From NCBI GenBank assembly GCA_016490735.1, contig JAEMWC010000033.1, positions 1,121,001 to 1,185,000 of the forward strand: a stretch of DNA of 64,000 nucleotides. Direction: 5' to 3'. Source of the stretch: Pachyseris speciosa (taxonomy: Eukaryota > Cnidaria > Anthozoa > Scleractinia > Pachyseridae). Shown here piece after piece: positions 1 through 10,496 of the stretch (within the stretch, counting starts at the first letter, position 1; every line of letters begins with the position of its first letter). The notes beneath the pieces were generated by a model. The model had not been told where the DNA came from. It searched no databases and worked only from the letters and a program-made list of their open reading frames with translations. The position numbers and the translations under genes are program-made.

Positions 1-199
1 AACTACCTGGCCATTCTAGAGTAAAGAAACTATAATAATTGCTTTGAATACGTTTCGCCGGAACTGTATAGAAGTAGGGTACAACATGAAAAACTCACTT
101 GTTCACACTTCTTCTCGCGTTTACCGTAAAACCTGAGAGTATATCCTATCTATTTGAAGAATTTTTCTCTAGAATCCTTTGGTCGCCCAAAAATGTTTA

Positions 200-598
200 T
201 TGCATAAGCACGATAATTCCGCATAAATTTGGAAAATTCGTGGCAAAAACATTAACAGTTTCATAAAGCTCCTTTGAATAATACCTCCTCATAGGCTGAT
301 ACACCCTCAGTGGCCTCGAAGCAGGAACCCCGTTCTGCTCAGTCAAGTACTTATCCAGCAGCTCCACATGAATATCAGCCGCCCGGTTAGAATGAGTGCA
401 AAGAAGGATCCTGTGTGACTTGTCTACTTGGACAAGTAGACGAACAGCTTGATTCAACGTGAACGTTTTTCCTGTCCCAAATGGGCCGAACACCACAAGA
501 GGAGGTGCGTTGTACTCTGGAGAAGCAATCCGCTTGAGTATAGTCTTCTGGTTTTCATTTAGTCGCTGATCAAGTAGCCATTGCCAGCGAATTCTTAC
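200..598 (-). CDS. Gene B exon 8: SF1 helicase Walker A exon
   Basis: Open from an acceptor ending in TGTAG just after 598. The exon reads through IRWQWLLDQRLNENQKTIL, then the P-loop GPFGTGKT (motif I), then motif Ia (ILLCTHSNRAADIH). This is the classic SF1 HELZ/MOV10/UPF1 arrangement: a Q-motif-like Asn-Glu-Asn-Gln, then the P-loop about 25 residues later. The acceptor phase (0) matches the donor of the exon at 12305-12749, so the two are joined across an 11.7-kb intron that holds the large mobile element. The 3' limit is uncertain: the frame stays open to about 200 but a donor could lie earlier, near 265. No lesion is visible in this exon. Confidence 0.8.
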
Positions 599-828
599 CT
601 ACAGTTTTTTAACACATGGTTATTTCACCAAACGTGTGTTTTACTAGCATTCCATAAGTAAGAAAAAAAGATAAATGGAGTGATAATGAGACCCTTATTG
701 TTTATAGGTTCATTGGTACCAAAAATAATATCTAATTTACCGAGTAGGAAGGAATCATATCACTTCTCTGTATCAGAAGGGTAAAATTGTATTAATATTC
801 AAGTACAAAAACATGTCTCAGGCACAAC

Positions 829-2518
829 TTAAGAGCAGCTGCCTGTAAGGATCGAGAACCGCATTTTACCGGCCACTTGGTCGAATTTCTGATATTTCGT
901 CTGAAGATAACCTTGGATGAACTGTTTTCGAAAACCATATTTTAAAGTTCCAGGGTATTTTATTTTTGGAGGAAATTGCAAGATTTTGAAAATGCGGCCA
1001 AGGTGCGGTCGTGGGCCGATTAAAGCCGCGAAAATTTAGGTCCAAGGACTAAGCCCAGCGCACGGCGTAAATTAATCCAATGAACGTGAAACTTTACACA
1101 AACCTAGATCAACCATCATACAAGAAAATTAGTACAACAAAAATTCCATATTCTCTGGCTGCTTTCTAAAGCATACAGGTTTGTGTACGCTACTCAAAAT
1201 GGTCTTGAAACTAATGCTCATTTTCATTAAATTAAAAGTGCTTCTGGTATGCGATTTTCTCTAAATTAAAAGCCATATCCCGAAAGACGAAGAAAAGACT
1301 TTATTTGTTCTAAGTTTCAAGCTCTGATTCAAACTATTTCCAACTCAGGCAAGATCGAATATGCGTGCGATACTTGCGGCTCACAATTTACGTCACGAAT
1401 GATGAGATCAAAACCGATTCACAAACACTTACATCTGGAGTTCGAAAGTGTTTCCAGACATCACATATACGGCTCTAAAACTAATGAGACTGACTGAAGG
1501 CAACCATTCAATGTTTTCCGATCCCAGATTCTGCTCTAAAAATATATTTATTCCGGTCAATTAGCCAACGAAACATGTGCAACAAATTTTCATACCAATT
1601 CGGCGTTGAAGGTAGTTGTGCAAATCAGACTTTACAGCTCCTGTATCTTCTTAAATGAAGCAGTCGATCAGTAAAATAGTTGTAAACAAACAAACTTTGT
1701 AAGAAAGTTAAAGCTTTCAGCAAATCATCAGGTTAAGATGGATCGTGCCACTGGAAAGTAAACATTGAACTGTTTACATATACTGAAGTGTACGAACCAT
1801 ATATGGTTTACCAATCCATGATCTTTGCAAATGTTACCAGAAGTGCCGTGCCAGTTGCAGTTTAGGAGGTAGAGATATAGGATTCTTCTTCTACAGAAAC
1901 GCATCGTTAGAATCATATGCGGAGCTGAATCTCATGCTCATACCGCACCGTTATTTTACAATCTTAATATCCTGGACATATTTAACATAAACACTTTTCT
2001 TGTGGCTTGTTTTATGTACTCTTATCACAATCACCTTCTTCCTAACACTTTTGATAATCTCTTCTCAACCCATCAACAAATTCATACCTACGAGACACGG
2101 AATGCCAGCAATTATCGTTCTCATTTCTGTAGAACTAATATTAAACAGTTTACGATCATCCATCTAGGTCCCAAGGTTTGGAATTCCCTACCAAGTGATT
2201 TGACCCTATCCCCCAGATACTCGAGTTATAAGATTACATTAAAAAAAATTCCTTCTCAATAGAACACTAAATTAAACTCGCCCACCTTGATATACTTTGC
2301 TCTCTAGCTCCATCTACAGCATGTATTATCTCGAGGTGCCCAGTGTTAATAAGCTTTCAGCTTCTACTGGGTTTCCTCGCTACATCTCTGTTAGTTTTGT
2401 GACTGCTCTATGTATCTTCTGTATTGTTTTTATGGAGCCAAATAAATAAAAATAAAAATCAGGAAGAACAGATTTTGATAACAGCCTTGATAAGAAATAC
2501 CCTTTGAGCACCGTTTGA
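829..2518 (+). repeat. Left terminal inverted repeat of the 11.2-kb element (LINE-interrupted)
   Basis: Positions 833-1875 and about 2463-2518 match, in inverse orientation, 12018-10985 and about 10542-10497. Identity appears to be in the low 90s percent, judged by eye with scattered substitutions and small indels. The interruption at about 1872-2462 is a LINE 3' fragment. The match stops near the shared TTTGAG at 2513-2518. Confidence 0.8.
1872..2462 (+). mobile_element. LINE reverse transcriptase 3' end (CR1/L2-like), 5'-truncated
   Basis: The plus frame from about 1872 reads LLQKRIVRIICGAESHAHTAPLFYNLNILDIFNIN (given here as LLQKRIVRIICG followed by AHTAPLFYNLNILDIFNIN). It then gives FMYSYHNHLLPNTF and GPKVWNSLPSDL before stopping at 2262. 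This is the typical C-terminal tail of cnidarian non-LTR reverse transcriptases. The 3' end is A-rich (AAATAAATAAAAATAAAAA), ending at about 2460, as expected for target-primed insertion. No endonuclease or RT catalytic core is present, so it is a dead 5'-truncated copy. Confidence 0.75.
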
Positions 2519-2612
2519 GCTTAGTTAGGAGTAGTTTTTAGTATTTTTAGTATTAGGGCCGCTGAGGATATCAGTTGTTATAAATGTAAAGAGATACCCT
2601 AGTAAAATAAAA

Positions 2613-2681
2613 GCTTCTTCTTCTTCTTCTTCTTCTTCTTCTTCTTCTTCTTCTTCTTCTTCTTCTTCTTCTTCTTCTTCT
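2613..2681 (+). repeat. (CTT)n microsatellite
   Basis: About 23 uninterrupted CTT units, just inside the left arm of the large element. On the minus strand they translate into a poly-Glu run, which is not a gene. Confidence 0.95.
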
Positions 2682-2850
2682 ACGTTTCCCAAAAATTTTA
2701 CCTCCACATTTCAGCATGTTTTAGCAGGATTTTATCAACCCAATTTTGGCTGTTGTATATATTTGGCATAGAGATTCATAAGATGCTTTGGTGTGTTTTC
2801 TTCATCCCTTAACTGGGTTTTAAATTTACTTTTATTTTTTTTTTTGCACT

Positions 2851-3241
2851 GTTCCCGCTTTCGCTTTGTGAACGTTCCCATCATGGGACTATTGTTCCTC
2901 TTTGAGTGGTCCTATTAGCATCAAAAGGAACAAATTGTTGTGAAAATAGGAACAAAGTGTTCATTTAGAGCTAAAAAGGCATCTTTTGTTCCGAATTTAT
3001 AACATTGATAGGAACGTTTTGTTCCGAAATGAAACGCTTAGGAACAAGTGTTCCCATTCATTTGGTATCGTTCCTCTTTTTATCATTTTGGTCCTTTTTA
3101 TTTAGTTGAAGAACAATTGTTCCTATTAATGCGTTCCGTTTTGAATGAAATGTTCCGTTTTACTGGCACATGGAACAGTTTGTTCCTAATCATTCGTTCC
3201 TATTTATGTGAAATGGTTCCTGTTAAGAAAATGGCAGTTCC
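2851..3241. repeat. Cluster of GTTCC/GGAAC pentamers upstream of the recombinase gene
   Basis: I count 14 GTTCC and 5 GGAAC in about 390 bp, irregularly spaced at roughly 10-60 bp and in both orientations. About one would be expected by chance. The spacing is too irregular for a simple tandem repeat and the intervening sequence is not conserved. The position, just inside the left TIR and about 390 bp before the recombinase start, suits a cluster of binding sites for an element-encoded protein, like the subterminal repeats of CACTA and hAT transposons. That role is inference. Confidence 0.6.
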
Positions 3242-3628
3242 TTTGTACATGTTGTTCAACAAAACTATTCTTCTATTCCTGCCATCTATGTATTTATCAC
3301 TTTTTAAATAGTGTGACAAAACGTTTGGTGTAGTGTTCAGTTCATAAGTTTGTAGCAACACGAAACAGAGTCAATAGCAGATTCGATTTACTTAAGAATA
3401 ATGAACAGTGAACTTGAACAATGCAGCCATTGTTGTAGGCATGCACAGGCTTGCCCAGGCAGGCCCGAACCCATTTGAGATGTAATTCTCTGTTATGAAT
3501 TTGACCACAATAGTAATAAGTTCGGGCAAGTAGGGACAAGTGCTGACAAGCTCCAAATTCAATGATTCGTCCGTTTTTGCTTAGCGGTACAAACATCTGT
3601 TGGCTAAATCGGTTCCTCTTTTACAAGA

Positions 3629-5348
3629 ATGAACAAGAAGGTCAAAGTTGATTGGTCTACAACTGACGGTGCATCGCCAAAACCAAAACGGCTTCACTTA
3701 GAAAAAGAAGATACGGACAGCTTGTACCATTGTCCAATTCAAGTATGCGAACACGAAGGATTTCAAAGTCAGCGTGGATGCAGGAAACATGTCAGTTCTA
3801 AGCACAGTTGGTTCTTTTATTTTGACGAAAAACCCGACCTTTCAGAACTTTAATATTCATCGCAAGTGCGAGACACTTATTTATCAAAGACCACTACAAC
3901 TGACTGCAAATCAGGCCAAAGGGGAAAAAATGGTGTCATAGTTGTTCCTTCATTTTCAGTCTCCGGCCAAATTGGCGAAGCATTCGCGAAATGGTTGACT
4001 GGTAGTGGTTGGGGTTGCAAAAACGATCGCACAGCTCAACAAATAGTGAAGAGAACCTTTACATTTCTGAAATTTTGTTGTGAAGACGAGGAAGAATTGA
4101 CGTTTGAAGTGATAGACTATACAGTCTGTGCTCCCCAAATCTTTTGTTCAAGTTCATAGACTACTTGCAAGACGAGTGCAAACTAGGGCATGGTGGGCGA
4201 TTGGGCTACATAGACGCAATTTCCGAACTAATGGACTATAGAAAAATCAATGGGGCATCAGATGCAGCTCTGCGAAACCTATCTGCGACTTAATTGTACC
4301 TTAAGAGAGCTCGAAAGACAGTAGCAAAAATGATGAGATTGCAGTGGACCCGAGAACTGGACATCGACACATTAGAAGCTCGAGGTCACTGGGCGACAAT
4401 GAAGGAATTACTGCAAGTGGTGACATTTCACTTGCCACGTTACGAAAACACCGTAAAGACGTGCAAGAGCAATCCAGGTGAAGTGAGCCTAACAGACTTA
4501 ACATTTGCTACGAGATTTGTGTCGATTTACTTGTTCATTAAAGTGAAGGGGTCGCGCCCTATGACTTATCAGCACTTGACAGTCGACATGGGCAGCGAAG
4601 GAGAACGGGGGATTTATTGACCAGAAAAAATTCAAGACCGCCAGCAAATACGGATTTGACTCCTTGATTCTGACCGATGCAAGCATGCAGGTGCTCGATA
4701 GCTACATCAATTTCGCGAGGCCATTGCTAAAACCCCAGTGTGAGTTTGTTCTTGTTACGAGAAATGGAGGCCAACACAGCAAATTGGGCCACGTCATGAG
4801 TATACTAATTTTTGACGCAATCGGAAGGTACATTCATCCGACGCGCTATCGTCAAATCGTCGAGATGCAGAGCCTCAATCAGCTCAGTAGCAAAGAGCAA
4901 AGGATTTTGTCGGAAGATCAGAAACATAGCTCGGCCGTCGCCAAAAGTTCACTATCAAAAGCAAAGGTCGCGCGAAGTTGCTGTGAAGGCTCACGAGCGT
5001 CTGTAAAAGCTACAGGGTACCAAAGGCTCTGAGGTGGATAAGGAGGTGAGCGCGAGGTTAAGCGATGCAACTTCAAGTCTTGCAGCACTGGCTGAAAGTA
5101 CAGAATCGAAAAGCGTGCCCCCTAAGAGGAATACCCCACCGACAAATCAATTGCGAATCCAAAGAAGTCATCGCCGGGTATTGAAATTTACGGCGGATGA
5201 GGACGATTTTCTCGAGAAAGGCATAAATAGATACGGATTTTGTCAGTGGACAGCAATTTTAAGAGATCCAGATTTTCAATTTCAGGATGGAAGAATGGCT
5301 GACTCTTTAAAGAAAAGGGCGGAACTGAAATTTGTTTCCCGATTGTGA
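3629..5348 (+). pseudogene. Crypton-like tyrosine recombinase with N-terminal C2H2 finger and C-terminal Myb/SANT domain, frameshifted
   Basis: One intronless reading of about 570 codons, broken by in-frame stops near 3851 and 4291 and by frame changes near 4140, 4600 and 4945. The N-terminus has a C2H2 finger (CPIQVC, then HVSSKH). The middle carries a recombinase-like series: KGSRPMTYQHLTVDM (first catalytic Arg), VLVTRNGGQHSKLG, HPTRYRQIVE (the H-x-x-R box), QKHSS and the Tyr in VHYQKQR. The C-terminus has a Myb/SANT-like stretch (FTADEDDFLEKGINRYGF, QWTAIL, SLKKRAELK) that resembles telobox Myb domains. Tyrosine recombinases cut and rejoin DNA through a covalent Tyr intermediate; Cryptons are transposons built on them. 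The family call rests on motif order. It could instead be an unnamed YR transposon group. Confidence 0.6.
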
Positions 5349-5367
5349 TAACCCGAACTTGCAATAT

Positions 5368-5650
5368 CAGGGATCGTACTCTTTTTTGGACTAAAAATTC
5401 AAGGACTTTTCAAGGACATTCCAGGGCACAATTCCAATTTTTCAAGCACGGCCATCCATTAAAAAATGCCATTAGAATGTGATATTAGATGATCGGGTTT
5501 AAGGGATAACTGCCAGATTTGTTCAAGTCTAAGTCTTTTCTAGTTCTTCCACTAAGTGGAAACAGTCAAACAGCAAATTTTAAGGTTTTTCAAGGACCCA
5601 ATGTACTTTTCACGGACTTTCAAGGACTTTCAAGGTGCGTGCGAACCCTG
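5368..5650. mobile_element. Small MITE with CAGGG...CCCTG ends
   Basis: The left end reads CAGGGATCGTACTC; the right end, reverse-complemented, reads CAGGGTTCGCACGC. Inside both ends are repeats of TTTCAAGGAC. About 283 bp, noncoding. CAGGG-type termini occur in hAT-like elements, but the expected 8-bp target duplication is not clear here. Confidence 0.55.
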
Positions 5651-5852
5651 CAATCTTCTCGTTTGGGGGTTCTGTTTATTTCTTTATCGCTTTTGTGATG
5701 CTAGCGCAGGTTGAAGGGGCAAATCAGGCAATAAATGATAGCTCAAACAATTTCTCAGAACTAATTTTATTCAGCCATACTAATTTTAAACTTGAACTGT
5801 CATTTTGGAGGCATTTTAATCAAGAGTGAAAGTAAACGTCATTGACAAGATG

Positions 5853-8800
5853 TCATTGACAAGATGTCGAGAGTCGACGTCTCTTTGATGGTCTGCCTGG
5901 TGAAGGCAGCGGCAACACTGGCGATGGACAAACATTGGCACTGACATAAGTCGAAGGCACGTAAGAAGGCGTCTTAGGCGTTGGAGCCAATTCTTGGTCG
6001 TCGTATTCGACAGATTCCTGGCTTGTCAGTTGACTGAACATTGTTTGTGGCTCGTTGGTGGACGGAACGTAAGAGGGGGTTTTCGGAGTGAGGAATAATG
6101 GGCAGTCGTCGTTGTCCATTTCAGGTGAAGTGATCACGGGTGGGTCACTGTCGCGGTCGTTGAAATTGCATACGTTGATCATTGGTAACGGGGAATAAAC
6201 GTCACGCACGCAATTCACGCAGGCCCGCTCTACCAATCCACGCTCTAAACACCGTTTCTTCCTTTCCTCCACGGCCGTCTGCAAGCCCAGCGTGCCTTGT
6301 TCCTGGTGGAATGCCCGCAATTTGTCGCTGTCGATTTCCAACAAACTCTTTAGTACGGCACACATTTCGGCGTCTTTGGTTTTTTCAAGCCGCCAGTTAC
6401 ACTCAGCCATCTCATTTTCCTTGTTTTTGAGCCATGAATTGGAGAACGCTCGTCTAACGTTTTCTTGATCCTCTCGCCGTTTTTGCGCTTCCAGGCGCTC
6501 ATTCCTGTCACGGATGGCCTGTTGTTGTTTTTGTTCCAGGCTAGGTGGAAGTGGTCCGTCGGGATCGGTGATCAGGTGGTCTGCCTGTGACTCGCTGACT
6601 ACTGCCAAGTCAACTAGATGTCTTCGCTGCGCCGCCAGCCGTTGGTCCCGCCTGGCCCTCGTCAATCGTTTACTCTCCTTGCGACGAGCTTCGGCGTTTC
6701 TCAGTAGCATGGACAGCTGCCTGTGTCGGATCCCATCTGGTATTGCTTTAGCGACCTCGTAACGTAGCTTCATCAAATCACCATCGTGGTCATCAGAGCT
6801 GTCATCTGTGGTGTTTTCTTCGTTCTCCGATGAGGCGTGGACTGTCTGAATCTCATCTTCCATGCAATTTGGCTGAGAAGAGCTTGGTACTAAATGTAGG
6901 TGTTCCTCGATTAAAGAGACAGCCAGGATTCTTTGAACATCTTCGCATGCCAAACCATCATCTTCGGAGATATGTGTTGTCAGCGTGCTACTTGCCATGG
7001 AGTCAGGGGCGATCAAGCTTTGGGCCCAGACAATGCAGTCCATGGCGTGCTCTCGCAGCCATTTGTTCGCCTCCAGCTCCACGTGGGGTAGACTGCGGAA
7101 GAAATATTTGTGAAGCCTCCGGTTCATGGCATCATTGTGTTCAGGGCCGAAATCCATTTCTTGCTGACAGGTTATGTACATGATAGCACGACAGTGGAAC
7201 CCTTCTGCTTTCTTCCATTTAACATCGTGAGAGGTGAATCCGCCTTGGCATATGATCTTCCAATCATCGACGTCCAGGAGATCGCGATGTGCCTCGTCCA
7301 GAAAGATCACCTCAGTTGAAATATCTATCATAGCTTTGTTTAAGCTTTTCTGTTTGCTGACACGGGCTGTACGACGGAGAGGAATAATCTGAAGAACTGG
7401 ACTGAACAGGCTTGCCTTTCCACTGTCGGAAGCCCCAATAGCACATGAAACGGGTCTTTTATGTTCTTTCGGACGAAAGAGAGCCAAGAAGTCAGCACAA
7501 AACTGCTTTATCTGCTCTACGGGGAGGCTATTCTCAAGTATTTGCTGGAAGTACTTAGGGTCTCGATTTGTTGCATTGCTGTAATGAACATGAAGTAAGA
7601 TCTCGCTGCGAAAAAACCCCCGAAAAAACAAGCTTTTGTTTAAATTTGAGATGAAACATGAAGTGACCGTACACCTAAAACAATTTTTGATCGTCATGCC
7701 ACGGTTTTAGTGACATCCTATCATCAACAACCATGGGCACGTAAAGTTATAAGAACTTGTATATGCAGTTTGCGTAAACACGATATCAAGAAATCTGGAT
7801 GGAAGGCTTATGTGAATCAGAACAGACGACCTTCCTGCTCAGAGCTTTAGTTAAAACGTACAATTTTACTCACCTGGAATTCTGGGATGATTCCATGTGA
7901 AAACGATCCTGCCGAAAAAGACCATAACCAGCCACCCTGTACTTCGACTAAGTTCCGGTCAATTTTTATTTGGCCGATGAGACAGCTTTCGGGCTCGCTC
8001 AACAGAGGAAGAACACGTTTAAAATGTTGGACCAGCCTGTCTTTAAAACATCGATTCCCTATAAGGTTCAGAAGAAACGTCTTCATGGAGCAAAGGAATT
8101 TGAAGGTGAATTGAGATTCGAGCACTTTCTTATAGACGTCTCCACGGTGAACTCTGAACTGAAGCTTTTTAATCGCAGCGTCAATGTCGTGGCACAGAAC
8201 TGTGATCGGAGAGGACAATGGCTTGTTTGGCGTGCAGGATGGAGTGGTGCTGGTGGTTTCCTGTGCGTTAACGTGAAGGCCAAAACAGTCGAATTTTAAA
8301 TCAGCCTGGCGTAAGTCTTGCGGAGATGCGGTTATCATGGGTTTGAAGTTAGAACTTAGCACTCGTAGACGAACTACATTTTCCGTTGCCGATCTCTTGA
8401 GAATCGACATGCTCGTCATCACTGACTTCTATCCCGTCTTGAAGGGCCCTGCATAAGGAAACGATGGTTTCATTTATTGTCAGTCTCGTATGAGGACGGG
8501 TGTTTCAATTCAATTAAGAAAATCCACACTTAATTTCTGCCATTTACTGTACAGAGTTTGGCAAACACGATATTTTATTGCAAAATGTAAGGAGCAAGAA
8601 AACGGTTGATTACTTACCTCAGGCAATGTTGATACGACGCTTCAACGAAACCCATCAAACAAGGGTTTTTGTGATCCTTGAGGACCTGGCAAAGCTTGTT
8701 TAGGGCGTAAGAATTTTTTTTCCTTGACGCTCTCGAGAGGTAGAACTCGAGGCCACATTTTCCAAGGGCGCGTTGAATCTTAAATGGGTTCATTGCCGAG

Positions 8801-9012
8801 CCGTTGGGTGTTTGGCACGCCACCCAGTAAGAAATGGCTGGAAAAACTTGTTTCCCCGGTGCAGATATCTGCGAAGGATTGATTGAAGATTCTTCATTGG
8901 AGTCGTCGCTCTCTCTAGGCTCAGTGCAAGGGTTTGCCGTTTTCTTTTTGCTGCCAAGTTGTGATGTGCTTATCGCGGAAAAGAAAAGGGAAACCTCGCT
9001 CAGTTTCGACAA
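5853..9012 (-). pseudogene. SF3-helicase-like protein gene of the large element, three exons, partly degraded
   Basis: Exon 1 (9012-8614) ends at CTGAG|GTAAGT. Exon 2 spans about 8437-7873 and ends at CCAG|GTGAGT. Exon 3 runs from about 7590 to the stop at 5853. Exon 3 has a P-loop-like GASDSGKAS, then VIFLDEAH (Walker B), MYITCQQEMDFG (motif-C-like, at the end of the central strand) and MNRRLHKYFF (arginine-finger-like). This is the order seen in SF3 helicases of small DNA viruses and Polinton-like elements. Next come an acidic stretch, a long Arg/Lys/Glu-rich coiled-coil-like region, two TPKTPSYVPST repeats and a C-terminal KRRR nuclear-localisation-like tail. Lesions: the Walker A Ser/Thr is Ala, exon 1 has no ATG in frame, and exon 2 changes frame near 8360. 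The role (unwinding during replication or transposition) is inference. Confidence 0.5.
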
Positions 9013-9605
9013 AGTTAAGTCGCATTCATCTCTCTTTTCGCAGATCCACTTCCACTTCGTTCAATTTCGCTATCATTTACTCTGCACGCACACTTAAAAG
9101 CCACAACACAGCACGTATTCTCAATTGCAGCGATGATGTGGCATTCCGCTATATCGCGTATCGCTTTACTGTTGAGCTGTGAGCAAGGCTTGCTCATTTT
9201 TCCCTGCCAGGAGGACTTAAAGAAATGCGATTTCTTCAGGCTTTTCAGCGCTTAAATACTCTGTCAGTACAATGAAACACCAAGGGAATAAAGAAAATCT
9301 GTTTCATTGGACGATTTAACTAATTATTAATTATAGCGTGAATTAGCCTCACCCCTTCTAAAATATTCTGTACAAATACGCCACACACGCTAAAATCGGT
9401 ACTACCTTTGATACAGGGATAAGCCACACAGTAGATACAATAGCTATGTGCAGAGCTTGAAAGCTTTTGTTTCCTTAATTTATTTAGTTCCTACCCGTAG
9501 AACATGTTAAAATTGTTATAACTTTCACTTGTTAACTTAAACAGGAAAGTTCTTCTAATTGTCTCACATCTTTCTCTGTGATGTTCAAGCGCAGAACTAT
9601 TGTTG

Positions 9606-9867
9606 CGTGTAGGGTGTATATAGCCTGAATAACGTTAATACGAGACTGGTACATAGACCCGATGCTTAGTTTCTCTCGGTTTTGAGAAGTGTATAGCGTA
9701 CTAAGCGTATACTACGAGCATAAGTTGAATACTAATGAATTTTTTGTATACTTAACCGGGTACTGCGGGTATCGCTTGAATAATAATGACTCTGTTGTAG
9801 ACTTTCATTCGGTTCTTGGAGTGTACATGTAGTTTACCGGGCAATAATAAATAAGTAAGTAAATAAA

Positions 9868-9940
<73 letters not shown>

Positions 9941-10143
9941 ATCATTATTATTATTATTATTCGAACCATACCTGCAGTACCCGGTAAACTCGATGTACAC
10001 TCCACAACCGAATGAAAGTCTAGTATTCAACTCATGCCCGTAGTATACGCTTAGTACGCTATACACTCCTAAAAACCAACTAAACATGGGGTCTATGTAC
10101 CAGTTCTGTATTAATGTTTTCAGGCCATATACGCCCTACACGT
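9606..10143. mobile_element. Palindromic MITE with AT-repeat core
   Basis: Arms at 9606-9843 and 9978-10143 are inverted copies. Both contain GTGTATAGCGTACTAAGCG and a stretch around TTTCATTCGGTT. The left arm has about 65 extra bases. The core (about 9847-9961) is AAAT, AAT and ATT repeats that could themselves fold. It is noncoding; the poly-Asn/poly-Ile ORF across it is an artefact. Confidence 0.7.
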
Positions 10144-10496
10144 AGGTAGTGTAGGTAGGCCTGGTATAGGCTCGACTTGTATTAAAAAGGAAATTTGCCG
10201 GTTTCTTCCCCTCCCGCTTTGCCCCCATTCTTTTAGCTATCCGAGGGTTCATGTGCCCTCATGCAAGTACTTTTTACGTTTCAACGCAAGTGTTTAGGGA
10301 CAAGTTTTATTCCTGACCATTTCCATTGTTTTATGAAGCAACATAATTTGTACATGACTGATAAAACTACATGAGCGTATAAGATAGCTTTGTTTTAAGT
10401 CCGAAGGCGTATGGCGTGACAACCGATAACTTTACGTTACACGTTTGTTCATTACACGCATATAAGCCTTTTTTGGAAGCTTTGCTTTATATAGTC

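Noticed and set aside
2525..2707. ORF with a long poly-Glu run
   Set aside because: Direct translation of the CTT microsatellite.
6182..7319. Plus-strand ORFs of 69-117 codons
   Set aside because: Shadows of the minus-strand SF3-helicase-like exon; Arg/Ser/Pro-rich with no motifs.
9752..10087. ORF with poly-Asn and poly-Ile
   Set aside because: Lies across the AT-repeat core of a palindrome.
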